DNA of 64,000 nt from assembly GCF_900116175.1 (NCBI RefSeq), contig NZ_FPCH01000002.1:310001-374000 (forward strand), given 5' to 3'. The notes under the pieces are model-generated. The model was not told where the DNA came from, did no database searches, and saw only the letters and a list, made by a program, of their open reading frames with translations. The position numbers were made by a program, and so were the translations under genes. Of the stretch, positions 23,088 through 33,100 are shown piece after piece (positions within the stretch are counted from its first letter, which is position 1; every line of letters starts with the position of its first letter). Source of the stretch: Hyphomicrobium facile. Lineage in GTDB: Bacteria > Pseudomonadota > Alphaproteobacteria > Rhizobiales > Hyphomicrobiaceae.

Positions 23088-24931
23088 ACTTTGCCACCTT
23101 GGTCATCGGGAGAGTCTTTAATAGGTTTTCGCTGGATCACCGTGTTGTTCGCGACGGCTCTCGTACTCTGGGCACGCCATGAGGCGACCATGCGATCATA
23201 ACCTTCGGCAACGCGGCGCTTTGCCCAAGCTTCTGTCACCTCGGGATCGGCGCTCCTCGGTTGATACCCCTCGCTGGGCAGCGTCACTCTGCACCGCACC
23301 GGCAATCTTGCTGCCTCACCAGCGATGATCGCTTCTCCGGTCCGCAGGACCGGCAGCAAATCCATGAGCCCGGCGAGATTATCGGGCAATGCTCCTTTGA
23401 CTCGACTTCGATCTGCAGGGTTCGCAAGTCGTAGCGCGATGAGCGTTCCACATTGTGAGAGAACTGTTTCATCGACCTCGGCCGGACGTTGCGAGACGAG
23501 CATGGCGCCGACGCCGTATTTCCGTCCCTCTTTGGCAATTCGCTTGACGATGTCGGAGGCAGCGCTGTCGCCCCCCGCGCCGAGGTATCGGTGAGCCTCT
23601 TCCATAACGACGAGAAGCGGGCGCAGGATGCCTCCCTCCGTCTTTTCGCGACTCCAGAAAAGCGCCTCATAGACGATGCGCAGAATTGAACTGATCAATC
23701 GAACCAGCACGCTGCTTGGAACACTGGAAAGATCGAGGATCGTAATCTGCCGGTCGTGGCCGAGCCAGCCCTGCAACAGCTCCGGAAGGTCACGCTCGAT
23801 TTCGCCTTTGAGATTTGGCTCCCAAGGCCCGGGATGCAGGATAAAGTCATACCGACGATCGAGAAGCCGAGAGCGCAGAAGGTTCAATTGCCGCCGAATC
23901 CCTTTTGCCGCAGTGTTGAGGTAAGGCCCGGCACTTCCAATTGCATGTGGTTGATAACGCGGTGGCGCCAGCTTGTCGGCGCTACCTTCGGCGACGAGCG
24001 CTGGCACATCGCGTTGGGCACCGGTGAATGTCGTCGTTTCGAAATCGATCAGTTCATACCATAGCTGCTTCAAGCTGAACGGGATTGGGGTATCAACAGT
24101 CAACGAAGACGGATCTACGCCCAAAATGGGTTTCAGAGCGAGGCGCTTTTCCTTGAGCTCCTGGATCTTGTCGGTAAAGGCAATTTCATGATTGTCGCTC
24201 AAGGTACCGACTAACAGATCCAGGAGCTCGCCCGCTTCCAGGGCCCAATAGGGTACGAACAGCGGTAATTCGTTCGTTTGAGGCGAAGCGCTGTAGACGC
24301 GTGCGACATCGGCAAGCGCCGAAGCATATTCCCCGTGAATATCAAGCAACAATATGCGCGCGGCGGGAGAGCCGCGATCACTGCCGCCGGGCTTGACGAT
24401 CGATCTCAGAAGACTGGCAACGGTGGTAGATTTACCCGATCCCGTCGAGCCTAGAATTGCGCTATGGCGGGTGACGAGGTTGTCGAGCGAGAGGCGCACG
24501 GCAATATTTTCGGCGCTTGCCAGATGGCCAATCTCGACTTGGTCATCCCCTCGCCCCCCATAAATTCGGCGTAAGTCGCCTTCGGTCACGATATGTACGG
24601 TATCGCCAATATTCGGGTGTTGGCTTAACCCTCGCTCGAAGCGAGCGCCTATGGCTTCACCTGCCAATTCAACCCGCATCCAGCGGCTAGTCTCGACTAC
24701 ATCTCGTTCGAAATGTTGAGGTGCGGCTGTCGCGCCGACCTCGCAGACGACGCCGTAGAGATCCTGATAGCCCTGCGGTATGCGAACAAAACTTCCCACC
24801 TGCCCGACACGATAGGTATGGCCAGCGATGATTGCTAAACCTGAACTGAGAGATTCCACCAGTCGCACGGAAACGGAAGCACCCGTGACGGCACTTACAG
24901 TCCCAAGGAGCGTCGGATCGCTGCTGTTCAC
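23084..24931 (-). CDS. HerA-like hexameric ATPase (DUF87), defence-associated
   Basis: A 615-residue ATPase of the HerA/FtsK superfamily. An N-terminal HAS-barrel comes first (about residues 8-120, GTVSAVTGASVSV...), then Walker A GSTGSGKST (161-169), Walker B with catalytic acid in VVMEEAHRYLG, and the arginine-finger region near RVKGALPDNLAGL. HerA hexamers paired with SIR2 form an NAD-depleting anti-phage complex. The start is a GTG at 24931 that overlaps the SIR2 stop (GTGA); the longer open frame to 25225 has the composition of a shadow of SIR2 and is rejected. It is followed by KTSC with an ATGA overlap. Confidence 0.87.
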   Translation of the reverse strand: MNSSDPTLLGTVSAVTGASVSVRLVESLSSGLAIIAGHTYRVGQVGSFVRIPQGYQDLYGVVCEVGATAAPQHFERDVVETSRWMRVELAGEAIGARFERGLSQHPNIGDTVHIVTEGDLRRIYGGRGDDQVEIGHLASAENIAVRLSLDNLVTRHSAILGSTGSGKSTTVASLLRSIVKPGGSDRGSPAARILLLDIHGEYASALADVARVYSASPQTNELPLFVPYWALEAGELLDLLVGTLSDNHEIAFTDKIQELKEKRLALKPILGVDPSSLTVDTPIPFSLKQLWYELIDFETTTFTGAQRDVPALVAEGSADKLAPPRYQPHAIGSAGPYLNTAAKGIRRQLNLLRSRLLDRRYDFILHPGPWEPNLKGEIERDLPELLQGWLGHDRQITILDLSSVPSSVLVRLISSILRIVYEALFWSREKTEGGILRPLLVVMEEAHRYLGAGGDSAASDIVKRIAKEGRKYGVGAMLVSQRPAEVDETVLSQCGTLIALRLANPADRSRVKGALPDNLAGLMDLLPVLRTGEAIIAGEAARLPVRCRVTLPSEGYQPRSADPEVTEAWAKRRVAEGYDRMVASWRAQSTRAVANNTVIQRKPIKDSPDDQGGKV

Positions 24932-26128
24932 GGTGCGTCTTCCGTGATCGCTTGCGATGCGCCACCTACGCTGGAAACTTCCGACGCGGCTGGGCGAGAG
25001 AGCTCTGTGGCCTGAGCGAGGGCGCAGAAGCGGGTAAAGCGGGCGAAGTCTCCGAGCAAGAACAGCGGTGGTTCTCCAGAGTTGCGCGCACCCCAAAAAC
25101 TCGCGCGGATGTCTTCCCAATTCTTTGGCGGTTCTCCTGGGCGCCACTTTCCCGCAACACCGCTGATCACTGCGCCATCGGCGGCATATACAGAAAGGTT
25201 GGGCCGATCGTAAGCGAGGCGGCACGCAGCTTCTTCTTTGTCGAGCGTCCCGAATTGAAAAGCGAACACGGCGCTATTTGCGTTCATCGCTAAGGCTTCA
25301 TCAAGTACGGCGCAGACGTGAGCATCGCGAAACGAAAAGCCGATGGCGAGCACCAGCGTATCGGGAGTTAGAAGAAATTGCTTCAAGCGCTCGAAAAGCG
25401 CCGCATAAGGTTGTTTCTGCGTCAGATCGTATTTGAGATGATCGGGATAGACGAGCTGAGTGGCGGCGCGCCCGTGCCCGCGCACAACCGCGCCGTTGTC
25501 AAGCTTCCAGCCAATAGAACCATGAAGCTTCCAAAGCCTTGACCATCGGGCGGGAAGATCATCGCCCGCAACGGTGACGGGATCGAAAAAAGGTGAGTGG
25601 CCGCCGGTGAACCCGTCGAAGTAGGGAGCCCTGACACGTTCGAACGCCTCTTCGAAAAGGAGATCATAATTGGTTGTAAAAATCTCGACCGCATGGGCGC
25701 GAAGCGTCCCGCTCACCCAGGCCACGAGCTCGGAATACCCGGTTCGTCCAGTCGGTAGAGCGACGGAGACGATGCCTCCAATGTTTTTGCAAATTTGCTC
25801 GCCCCAATAGCCTATAGCCATTTCCATCGAGGCCGCTGATCTTCGTTTTGCCGAGCGCCTTTTCGAGCAATCGCACCTTCGTCAAAACGGTCTCGATATT
25901 TGCTTTGCCACCAAGATCGCCGATAATTGCATTTGCGGCAGCAAGGTTTGCACCTTGGAGACCGGCGATCGCATTCCTCGTCAATTCATCGACACCGGGG
26001 ATTAGCGCTTGGCCCGTTTCCGACAGCTGTCCATCCTTCCCGATTTTGATTGCGAGAGGTGCGCCGGCGCCGACCAATAAGGCAATCCTCTTACGCCCCT
26101 GCGAGAGGATTTGACGCAAATCGCCCAT
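24928..26128 (-). pseudogene. SIR2-domain NADase of a SIR2-HerA system, +1 frameshift as read
   Basis: The gene is split over two frames. The first frame (from ATG 26128) has the SIR2 start RIALLVGAGAPLAIKI and continues through LDGNGYRLLG. The second frame picks up at GEQICKNIGG and carries TTNYDLLFEEAF, WKLHGSIGW and GFSFRDAH, all hallmarks of SIR2 defence NADases. Removing one G from the GGGG run at 25802-25805 (CCCC on the plus strand) joins the frames into one protein of about 399 residues. Both halves look under selection, so this is either a recent mutation, a phase-variable switch, or a base-calling error in a homopolymer. The stop overlaps the HerA start. Confidence 0.8.
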
Positions 26129-26313
26129 GAACCGATCAGGATTATGAACCGTTTCCAAGCCAACCCACTCCGGATAAAATGAAAGAGAACGATATCGGAC
26201 GTCGAACTGACGCCTCTCCAAACACGATCAGCGCCGCTCGGCGCTCGAGCGATTGCAAAGACAAAAAAGAGCATTTCCCCTCACCCAAGCATATGAAAGC
26301 CCCCAAAGGAGAT

Positions 26314-27810
26314 TTATTGCGACAGGGCAATCGCGTTTAGCTCCTTCCAAATGGCGTACATGGCGAAGGTGTCGAGTTCGCAGTAGTCTTTGAGAGCGCC
26401 CGATATTGCGCTCCGTTCAGCGCCATCCGTTGTCGTGATCATTTCGGACCAACGTGCGGAGGCGATTCCACCATTTTTGATGTCGAGATGCTCGTAACTT
26501 AGGTCCGGGACAAGAACGGGAAGCACCGCCTTAATCGAGGTACTTCCCTTGAACCCTTCATGCACGTAATGCTGATCCACGAAAATATCCCGCAAATCCC
26601 GGATCTGTCCGTTGATACGCGTGAGAACAGTAGCCAAGTTGGGGCACCGCGCCGCCATCTCCGTGTTTACGCCGCGCTCGAACGGCGCGTACCAAACGAT
26701 GACAGAGCCATCCGCTCCGATATGTTCGTCGAGCAATCGAACAACATCCCCAGTCGGGTCGCTCAACTCATCATGCAAAAATTCAAAATGCGCCGGCTCG
26801 GCGTCGGGTCCAGTCAGAATGTGCAGTGAGAATTGAAAGGGAATGGGTTGATAGGGACCGTAGCCATCAAACATCGGGATCGCCGGCGCAAACGTCTCAT
26901 AATCGAGAAAATGAAGCGGCCACTGGTAAGAGGCCAGAGCTTCACGGATACGAACTTTATCGATGATTGACTGACCCGTCTTCGCGACATAAACCTGATT
27001 TTTCTGTGCACGGCTCAGGTTAAATTCTTCAGGGATTCCTTCAAGGTTGAATATCCCGCGATCGATGAGGTCAGCGAGCTTCTTTTTGCTGGCGCCGATG
27101 CGAACGATGTCGTGCACGGAATAAGCCGGGACGTCGGGATGCGAATAGGGAAATGTGCTGCATTGGCGGCTGCGTCCTTTATAGTGGCAATCGCATCCGT
27201 CTTGAGGCTCGTCTGTTTGCTTAAGATAAACGAGAGCTTCATCCATTGCTCGCGTTGTGTCGGGATGTTTTGTTGCAACGCCCGGCGAGCACTCCATTTG
27301 CTGCAGAAGGCGGTCGACGTCCAGCGCGCCGGATCGGACATAGGTCTTGTTCAAAAGGATGACGGTGCGGTTGCGCAGAGTGACACCTGCGCGCTCGGCG
27401 ACAATCGCCTGAAACGTGAGATCGGTAATATGGTCTCGATCATCGATTCCCTCTTTGAGCGCGTTGTTGCCCTTGATTTCGAAGAGATCCCAAGCGCCTT
27501 CGGGAGCGGGAGAGATGACGTCACATCGGACGAAGAACCCACCCGACGAAAATGCGGCTTGAAAGATCGTTGCCCCTTTGGCCATGAGCTCCTGAGTCTC
27601 ACGGACGGCGTCGGCGCCGGTTTTCACTACTAGGACTCCTGCCGGAAAAAGCATACGGGCTGCCCTCTCGACATCGTCTCCCTGTTCGAGAAGTTGCAAT
27701 TCGAGTTCGGACAAGGCGAATGCCTCAATGAACTCAGGCCGATGCACTTTGAGCCAGCAATTTTTGCGACAGATCAAATAATCAAGGAATATCGTTTTGG
27801 TAATGAGCAC
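26314..27810 (-). CDS. DUF2779-domain protein, probable nuclease-like
   Basis: About 498 residues from a GTG at 27810 (GAGGG about 7 nt upstream; the frame is open to 27888). The second half carries the DUF2779 signature: LDYETFAPAIPMFDG...QPIPFQFSLHI, then WYAPFERGVNTEMA and LSYEHLDIKNGG. The D-x-E in LDYETF plus later aspartates resembles a DEDD exonuclease active site. The first half begins with TKTIFLDYLICRKNCWLKVH and has a Cys cluster (CDCHYKGRSRQCSTF). DUF2779 proteins recur in defence regions, but no function is established as far as I know. It is about 185 bp upstream of the SIR2 operon on the same strand, perhaps a separate unit. Confidence 0.75.
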   Translation of the reverse strand: MLITKTIFLDYLICRKNCWLKVHRPEFIEAFALSELELQLLEQGDDVERAARMLFPAGVLVVKTGADAVRETQELMAKGATIFQAAFSSGGFFVRCDVISPAPEGAWDLFEIKGNNALKEGIDDRDHITDLTFQAIVAERAGVTLRNRTVILLNKTYVRSGALDVDRLLQQMECSPGVATKHPDTTRAMDEALVYLKQTDEPQDGCDCHYKGRSRQCSTFPYSHPDVPAYSVHDIVRIGASKKKLADLIDRGIFNLEGIPEEFNLSRAQKNQVYVAKTGQSIIDKVRIREALASYQWPLHFLDYETFAPAIPMFDGYGPYQPIPFQFSLHILTGPDAEPAHFEFLHDELSDPTGDVVRLLDEHIGADGSVIVWYAPFERGVNTEMAARCPNLATVLTRINGQIRDLRDIFVDQHYVHEGFKGSTSIKAVLPVLVPDLSYEHLDIKNGGIASARWSEMITTTDGAERSAISGALKDYCELDTFAMYAIWKELNAIALSQ

Positions 27811-28030
27811 AGCGCCCTCGAAAGGAATATAGATCGGCAGCCTCGAAAACACACAAAAATTGGTACTGAGAATCGACTCAGCAGCCAAACTTCTGAATAA
27901 TCGCTCGCAACCAATCGAACCGCCGAATCAGCGCTACTCTAGCGCATTGATCCATTCCTCGTCCCAATCCGTCTAGAAACGAAAAAAAACAAAAAAAGCC
28001 GCGCATGCTGCAATCGTCTGCCCTTCCCAA

Positions 28031-28082
28031 TCCAGCATTCCTTTCGCATGCAGAAATCCAATTTCGATTGGAGATTTCTCCT
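28031..28082. repeat. Imperfect 52-bp direct repeat, left copy
   Basis: Resembles 34341-34392 in the same orientation, sharing the pattern CCAGC-T-C-TTTCGC-TGCAGAA followed by AT-rich CAA(A)TT-ATTG-A-ATTTCTC. By eye, roughly three quarters of positions agree. The two copies flank the DUF262 and CHAT genes, and the right copy is about 40 bp from a tyrosine recombinase gene. Confidence 0.45.
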
Positions 28083-28144
28083 AGAGAATGTATTGAAATG
28101 CTGAATGACTTTCACTTCTGAGCAGCAAACCGCCGCATACACCA

Positions 28145-28165
28145 GGAGGCGTCCGAGACGCCTCC
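28145..28165 (-). terminator. Perfect hairpin after the DUF262 gene
   Basis: GGAGGCGTC and GACGCCTCC form a 9-bp stem with a 3-nt loop, 26 bp past the DUF262 stop on the minus strand. It lacks a T-run, so it may be only an RNA-stabilising structure. Confidence 0.45.
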
Positions 28166-28190
28166 CATCTCTGCTGCGCAGCAGTGCTCC

Positions 28191-29909
28191 CTAGATGCGC
28201 AGGACCCTGTCTGCAAGGTGTAAAAGGTCCCGCTGACGTGACAGGATGGCGGTCTCGTTCCATTCCGAGTTTGTCATAAGAGACGAGTTAAGAGCGAACG
28301 ATTGATTGCCATCCGTTCCAAAGATCGAACGCTTCTTGCTTGTAAAGTCTGCGTTGCCGATGGTCGAATTGGCCGGGTGAGTGAGGATCGTGAGATTTCC
28401 GAGCATGTAGCACAGTTCCCGGCGACGCTTAATATTGGGAAAGTCTTTGACCCATTTGCTATTACGGGCGGGATTCTGCGGAAGCACGTGTTCGAGAGTA
28501 ATATTTGGCGGGAAAAACGGCGGAATGTCTGACGACATCTCTGCATTCATCCGTAAGAGAAGCGCTTTGAGGTAGGAAACCTTTTCAGCCTTTTCGCCGA
28601 TCGGGCCTTGCAGCAATTTGTTGATCTGGTCGCGCTCAGCTGACGTCAGGAATAGCTCGCTGTTCAGCGCAAACACATCGCGATTCTGAGCTATGTGTTC
28701 GTTGATTCTCTGAAAACGCTTGACCCGCTTGCTCTTGGGGACGCCGAGAATGACGAAGCCCAAACACAATGCATTGAGAGCACGAAAGAAGTCCTCCGAC
28801 TTTTTTGCGGAAGGACTGTTGGCGTAAATGCTGCTCGTGGGACCACTCGATAGCCACAACAATGCTGTTGGCCGCCAATCGTCGAAAGGCAGGCCTTGGA
28901 AGCATGCCACTATTCGATTGATGGACGCGCTACTTGGCCCAAAATCCAGTGTGGCAGAGTCGAACGCCGAATAATTTTGGATGAACCCTTCAAGCCGGCT
29001 TCGGAACGCGACCAGTCGGCGTGAGTCCGCAAGCACCTCTTTGAGGCCGACCTTTAGATCGCGCCCGTCGTAATTTGGCATGACCAAGCGCAGGATCGTG
29101 TTCACATACTCTTCGAGCCTGTCATCCCCGAGTTCCTCTTGAGCGCGCATCCATGCCAACGAAAGCGCATGAGTCTGCTCGTCGCTCGGATTTAGCTTCC
29201 CCATGAGCTCCACCTTGACCAGGTCAAGGCTCGATAACGGCTGCCCTGGTGTATTGACACTGCGGAACAGCAGATACGCGTCATCCAATGTCGTCGCCGT
29301 CATCACCACGACGAATGTTTGCCGAAGGATAACGGCAATGAGTTTTTCGACGGTGGCTATGGGATGCTCCGCCGCTTCCTTGCTCAGCCGCCGTATGACG
29401 TTGAGCAGGCGATCCATACCATCGGTTTTCGCGTCGGGTGGTAGATGCCGTGTGCTTCCCAGCCGCAATGTGAACTGTTCGAATTCTGTACGATAAGGGG
29501 TATGAAGGACGATGCGAGGAGAATGACTATGACCGAGCAACGCATGCTCGGGACGTTCAAAGTGGCTCTGCAAATCGGACTGAGACCGCCCCGCCGGCAA
29601 TGCATCACGCAATACCGCTAACATTGCCGTCAATGTCACCAAGCGTTGCTGACCGTCCACGACCTCGTGGGGGTCACTCGCTCTCGCTTGGGCTACAACA
29701 ATTGGCCCTAGGAAATAATGCCCGCTCGCATCTTTGAGTTCGGGATAGTAACTCTCCCGCTCGACCACTGCATAAAGATCGTCGAAAAGTTGGAGCGCCC
29801 TGCCCTCGTCCCAGGAGTAAGGTCGTTGGAAAGGTGGCATGCGGAACGTATTCGATCCGCTTAGCATCTGCCCAATTGTTTGGATCTGCGTTTGAAATAA
29901 TGATTGCAT
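28191..29909 (-). CDS. GmrSD-like DUF262/DUF1524 nuclease
   Basis: A 572-residue protein with an N-terminal DUF262 (ParB-like) domain: FRMPPFQRPYSWDE and VVDGQQRLVTLTAML, the DGQQR motif of the GmrS NTPase. The C-terminal DUF1524 HNH nuclease domain reads ITLEHVLPQNP...YMLGNLTIL. Fused GmrSD proteins are type IV restriction enzymes that cut modified phage DNA. I chose the ATG at 29909 because the conserved domain starts there (MQSLFQTQIQTIGQMLSG); the frame is open to 30032. It is 236 bp downstream of the CHAT gene on the same strand. Confidence 0.87.
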   Translation of the reverse strand: MQSLFQTQIQTIGQMLSGSNTFRMPPFQRPYSWDEGRALQLFDDLYAVVERESYYPELKDASGHYFLGPIVVAQARASDPHEVVDGQQRLVTLTAMLAVLRDALPAGRSQSDLQSHFERPEHALLGHSHSPRIVLHTPYRTEFEQFTLRLGSTRHLPPDAKTDGMDRLLNVIRRLSKEAAEHPIATVEKLIAVILRQTFVVVMTATTLDDAYLLFRSVNTPGQPLSSLDLVKVELMGKLNPSDEQTHALSLAWMRAQEELGDDRLEEYVNTILRLVMPNYDGRDLKVGLKEVLADSRRLVAFRSRLEGFIQNYSAFDSATLDFGPSSASINRIVACFQGLPFDDWRPTALLWLSSGPTSSIYANSPSAKKSEDFFRALNALCLGFVILGVPKSKRVKRFQRINEHIAQNRDVFALNSELFLTSAERDQINKLLQGPIGEKAEKVSYLKALLLRMNAEMSSDIPPFFPPNITLEHVLPQNPARNSKWVKDFPNIKRRRELCYMLGNLTILTHPANSTIGNADFTSKKRSIFGTDGNQSFALNSSLMTNSEWNETAILSRQRDLLHLADRVLRI

Positions 29910-30144
29910 GGAATTGACGCGACTGAGAACCCCCAACTGTACGTAGGTAATATGCCTTCTGACAACGGAGCAATCCAGGAGAAAATATCGACGAGTGAGT
30001 GCAGCTGCACGATAGCATGCTAATATCGTCATTGACCTTGCGGACGAAAAGATAAAGTTCGCCCAAGCGGACGACGTTCATGAGACCGCTTAGTCGCCTA
30101 AAGCCTCACTTCGACAACGGAGAACAGCTTGACCCTCCGGATCT

Positions 30145-33100
30145 CTACCGGCTTCCAAAAAAATCGGTAATCCAGGTGCTGATCGGGTGTGTCGGTGTCG
30201 TTCCAGCTACGTCGGCATTGGATGCAAGGCCAGGCACACCGCCAAGACTCCCGTAAGCGAGCACACGGTCATCCTTCTCTGTTAGTCCGTGAACGAAAAT
30301 GTTCAATCCGGCGGACATATCGTCTCGATCAAGTACAATGCCTTTCTTCGAGAGCTTGAGGATGACCCCCTCGTTCTTGCCCGTGGACTCGCTCCAGTGT
30401 TTATAGCCGTAATCTAGGACGTGACTGGCATCCATAAGCCCCAATCCTATAGTCCGCATGCGCTGCACGGCGACCCAAATGTGTTTTGGCTCAATTACCA
30501 AGCCGGAAACCGAACTCGAAAACAGATCGTCGTCCTTCCAGATGACCGAGATATCGCCGGACTTCTCGAGCGTGGCAACTGCAGCAACGCCGGTCACGCC
30601 GCACGGCTCCGACAGTTCGCCACCGAGAAACAAATTGCTAGTATCGCCAGCTATAGCCTTTGACTTGAATCCCTCGATTATTCTTGAACGCCGCACATCC
30701 AGACTCACGGGATCAATCTCGTAGACTGTGGTGCGTAGTCCTTGCCAGCAAAAGCGGGGCAAACCGGAAATATCTTTCTTGTCAAAGTCGAAGCTTCTGG
30801 ATGGGTTGGCGGTAATTGCGGCCACAAGACCCCCGTTCCACATAGCAAGGACACCAGCGCCCCCAAAACCACCCGTTGACTGCGTCTCTAGCGTGACTCG
30901 TTTTCCAACTTGGCCATTCGCACTCACAGAGACAACGATGACGTCGTGAGGTACGTTTGATGCGAGAACGGGCATCATCAGGACCCTAGCGCCATCGGTC
31001 GTCGCGACGACATCTGCTGGAATGAAGCCGCTCAGATCGGGAAACTCAGTCTTCCACTGCTCCCGCCCATTGGTATCAAAGGATCGCAACACTGGTATCG
31101 GCGGTTGGGTTGATGCATAGCCAGTGACGTAGATGCTTGTGCCCCCTATTGCGAACCGCCCCATCCCGACATCGCGCGAGTCTGCACGCCAACGCTCAGT
31201 ACCGTCTCGCGCGTGGCGACTGAGAATGCCATTCATATTCTTGCCGTTCCACTCCCCGATCAAAGCGATCAGCAGGTCATCACCCTGCGCCGTAGCTTGC
31301 AGGATTTCACCTGTGTCCGAATAACCGGAAAGGTATTCAAACGAAGAAGAGGCTACCGACGTTAATGGCGATTGTTCACGCCGAGCAATCGCACCATTGC
31401 CGACCACGGTGAAGGCCGCCCAATAATATGGGTGCTGGTGGAGCGCATCGCCTCTGGACAGGAATGACCGGACCGCGAGACCAAAGGCGGGGGCTGCACC
31501 TTCTGATTTATCCGCATGCCAGTTCTTGATGAAGGACGTTACGAGTTCCTGCGTGGCAATAGAATCGACGGACCAAAGTGAGGCCAGGGCCGTAGGTGCA
31601 CCGGCGACCGTAAAGGCCGCTTGCAGGTCCTGCACATTGCGGCTTGCTTGCGCCACATCATACTTGGCGGTGTTGCACGCGGATAAGATGACGAGCCTCG
31701 CATTCAGCCTAAATTGAGAAATTTCCGATGCCGACAACAGTCCGTCATCGAATGGATCTTTCGGGTTGCCCGGCGTCAGCACCAGCGCGCCTTCCGTCAT
31801 GCCTTTGGCGTCCCCCATTGTCAGGCCATGCGTGGCGAAATGCAGAACATCGTACTCAGCTAGCGGCTTCGACCTGAAGCTCTCTTCCGTCGCTTTGTTG
31901 CCGAGTAAGACACTAGAAGCGGGCGCGCCTAATTCCGCAGCTGCGGATTTCAACTCGTCGGCGGTTTCGGGAAGTGGCTGAAAGTTCAGGATGCCGTTTG
32001 GCGTTTTCAGACTTCCCCTGAAAAACTCAGTTGATTCGAGGGCACGTGCATGATCACCGAAGTCTGGATCGCCGATTCCGAGGTAGGGGCGGGCGGAATT
32101 GCCCGCCAGCTTGGCGCGCGTCGCAAGCATGTGGCGGGCGGAAACAACGACTGAGAACGTCAGGTCTCGCGCCAGCCAGTGGGCCGTCCTAAGGTCATAG
32201 CCTTCGCCGATACGCTTGGGTTCTTCGGCGAGGAGTGCGCCGAGCGGCACACTCGCGAAGTTGGGAGGTAGCGCCACCGTGACGTGCGTTCCGGAAGCGA
32301 GGCAGCTGTCCAGTCCACCAAACAGATAGTTGCGTACGCGGATCGCTGACGCCACGGGAAATCTTGAAGCCGCATCCAAGTTTTTTGGACGTTTCGAGGA
32401 AGCATCACTGACGGATTTCACGTCCTTCGCAATCGCTGAGTCAAAAGCGGCGGTTGAGAAGGTCGCGAAATTTCGCCGTATGCAAAACCTTCCGTACCCA
32501 GCCAGAAAGTTGAAATATCCAACATACGCTTCACCTTCACCGAGGGATTTCTGAACCGCTTCCAACGAAGGCAGTCCTGCCGTTGGACCTTGGCGCTGGT
32601 TTTGGAACTTCTGCTTCAGTTTCGACAGTCGCGTGATGGCGGCGCTGTAGTCCGTGAGTACGTCGCCGTTTTGATTTGGAAGTGATGCTCCATTCAATAG
32701 CTTATAAAGTTTTTGGAGCTCCCAGGCCTGCTTTCTTTCTGCCAGTTGGAGATAAGCTTGAGCGTCCCTACGCGATTCCTGATTTGGCTGCGCCGCAAGC
32801 ATCGCGGCGGTATCGACCAAACGATGCCGTAAATTGCGCCCGAGCACCTCGCTGCCCTTTATCATCAGATCAATGTTGTCGTTGCCGGCCCGGTTAGCGG
32901 CAGCGGTGAGGCCGCTGGCGATGACAATCTTGTCGACCATACTGGCGATCTGAAATCCCTCGAAGCTGGCGCGCAAAACCTTATCGAAGTTGTCGAGGCG
33001 GTCTTTGGCCGCCGAGATCACGCGGGTGCGTCCGCTTTCCACGTTGCCGTCAGAAAGATCGAGCAATCCTAGTGTGAAGTTGCGATATGAACGCATATCG

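Larger units (their letters stand above)
27811..28190. other. Intergenic region with direct-repeat copy and hairpin
   Basis: Holds one copy of the imperfect 52-bp repeat (28031-28082) and a 9-bp perfect hairpin (28145-28165). No gene seen. Confidence 0.45.

Noticed and set aside
24932-25225. N-terminal extension of the HerA-like ATPase
   Set aside because: It lies inside the SIR2 coding sequence in another frame and has shadow-like composition; the GTG at 24931 with GTGA overlap is better.
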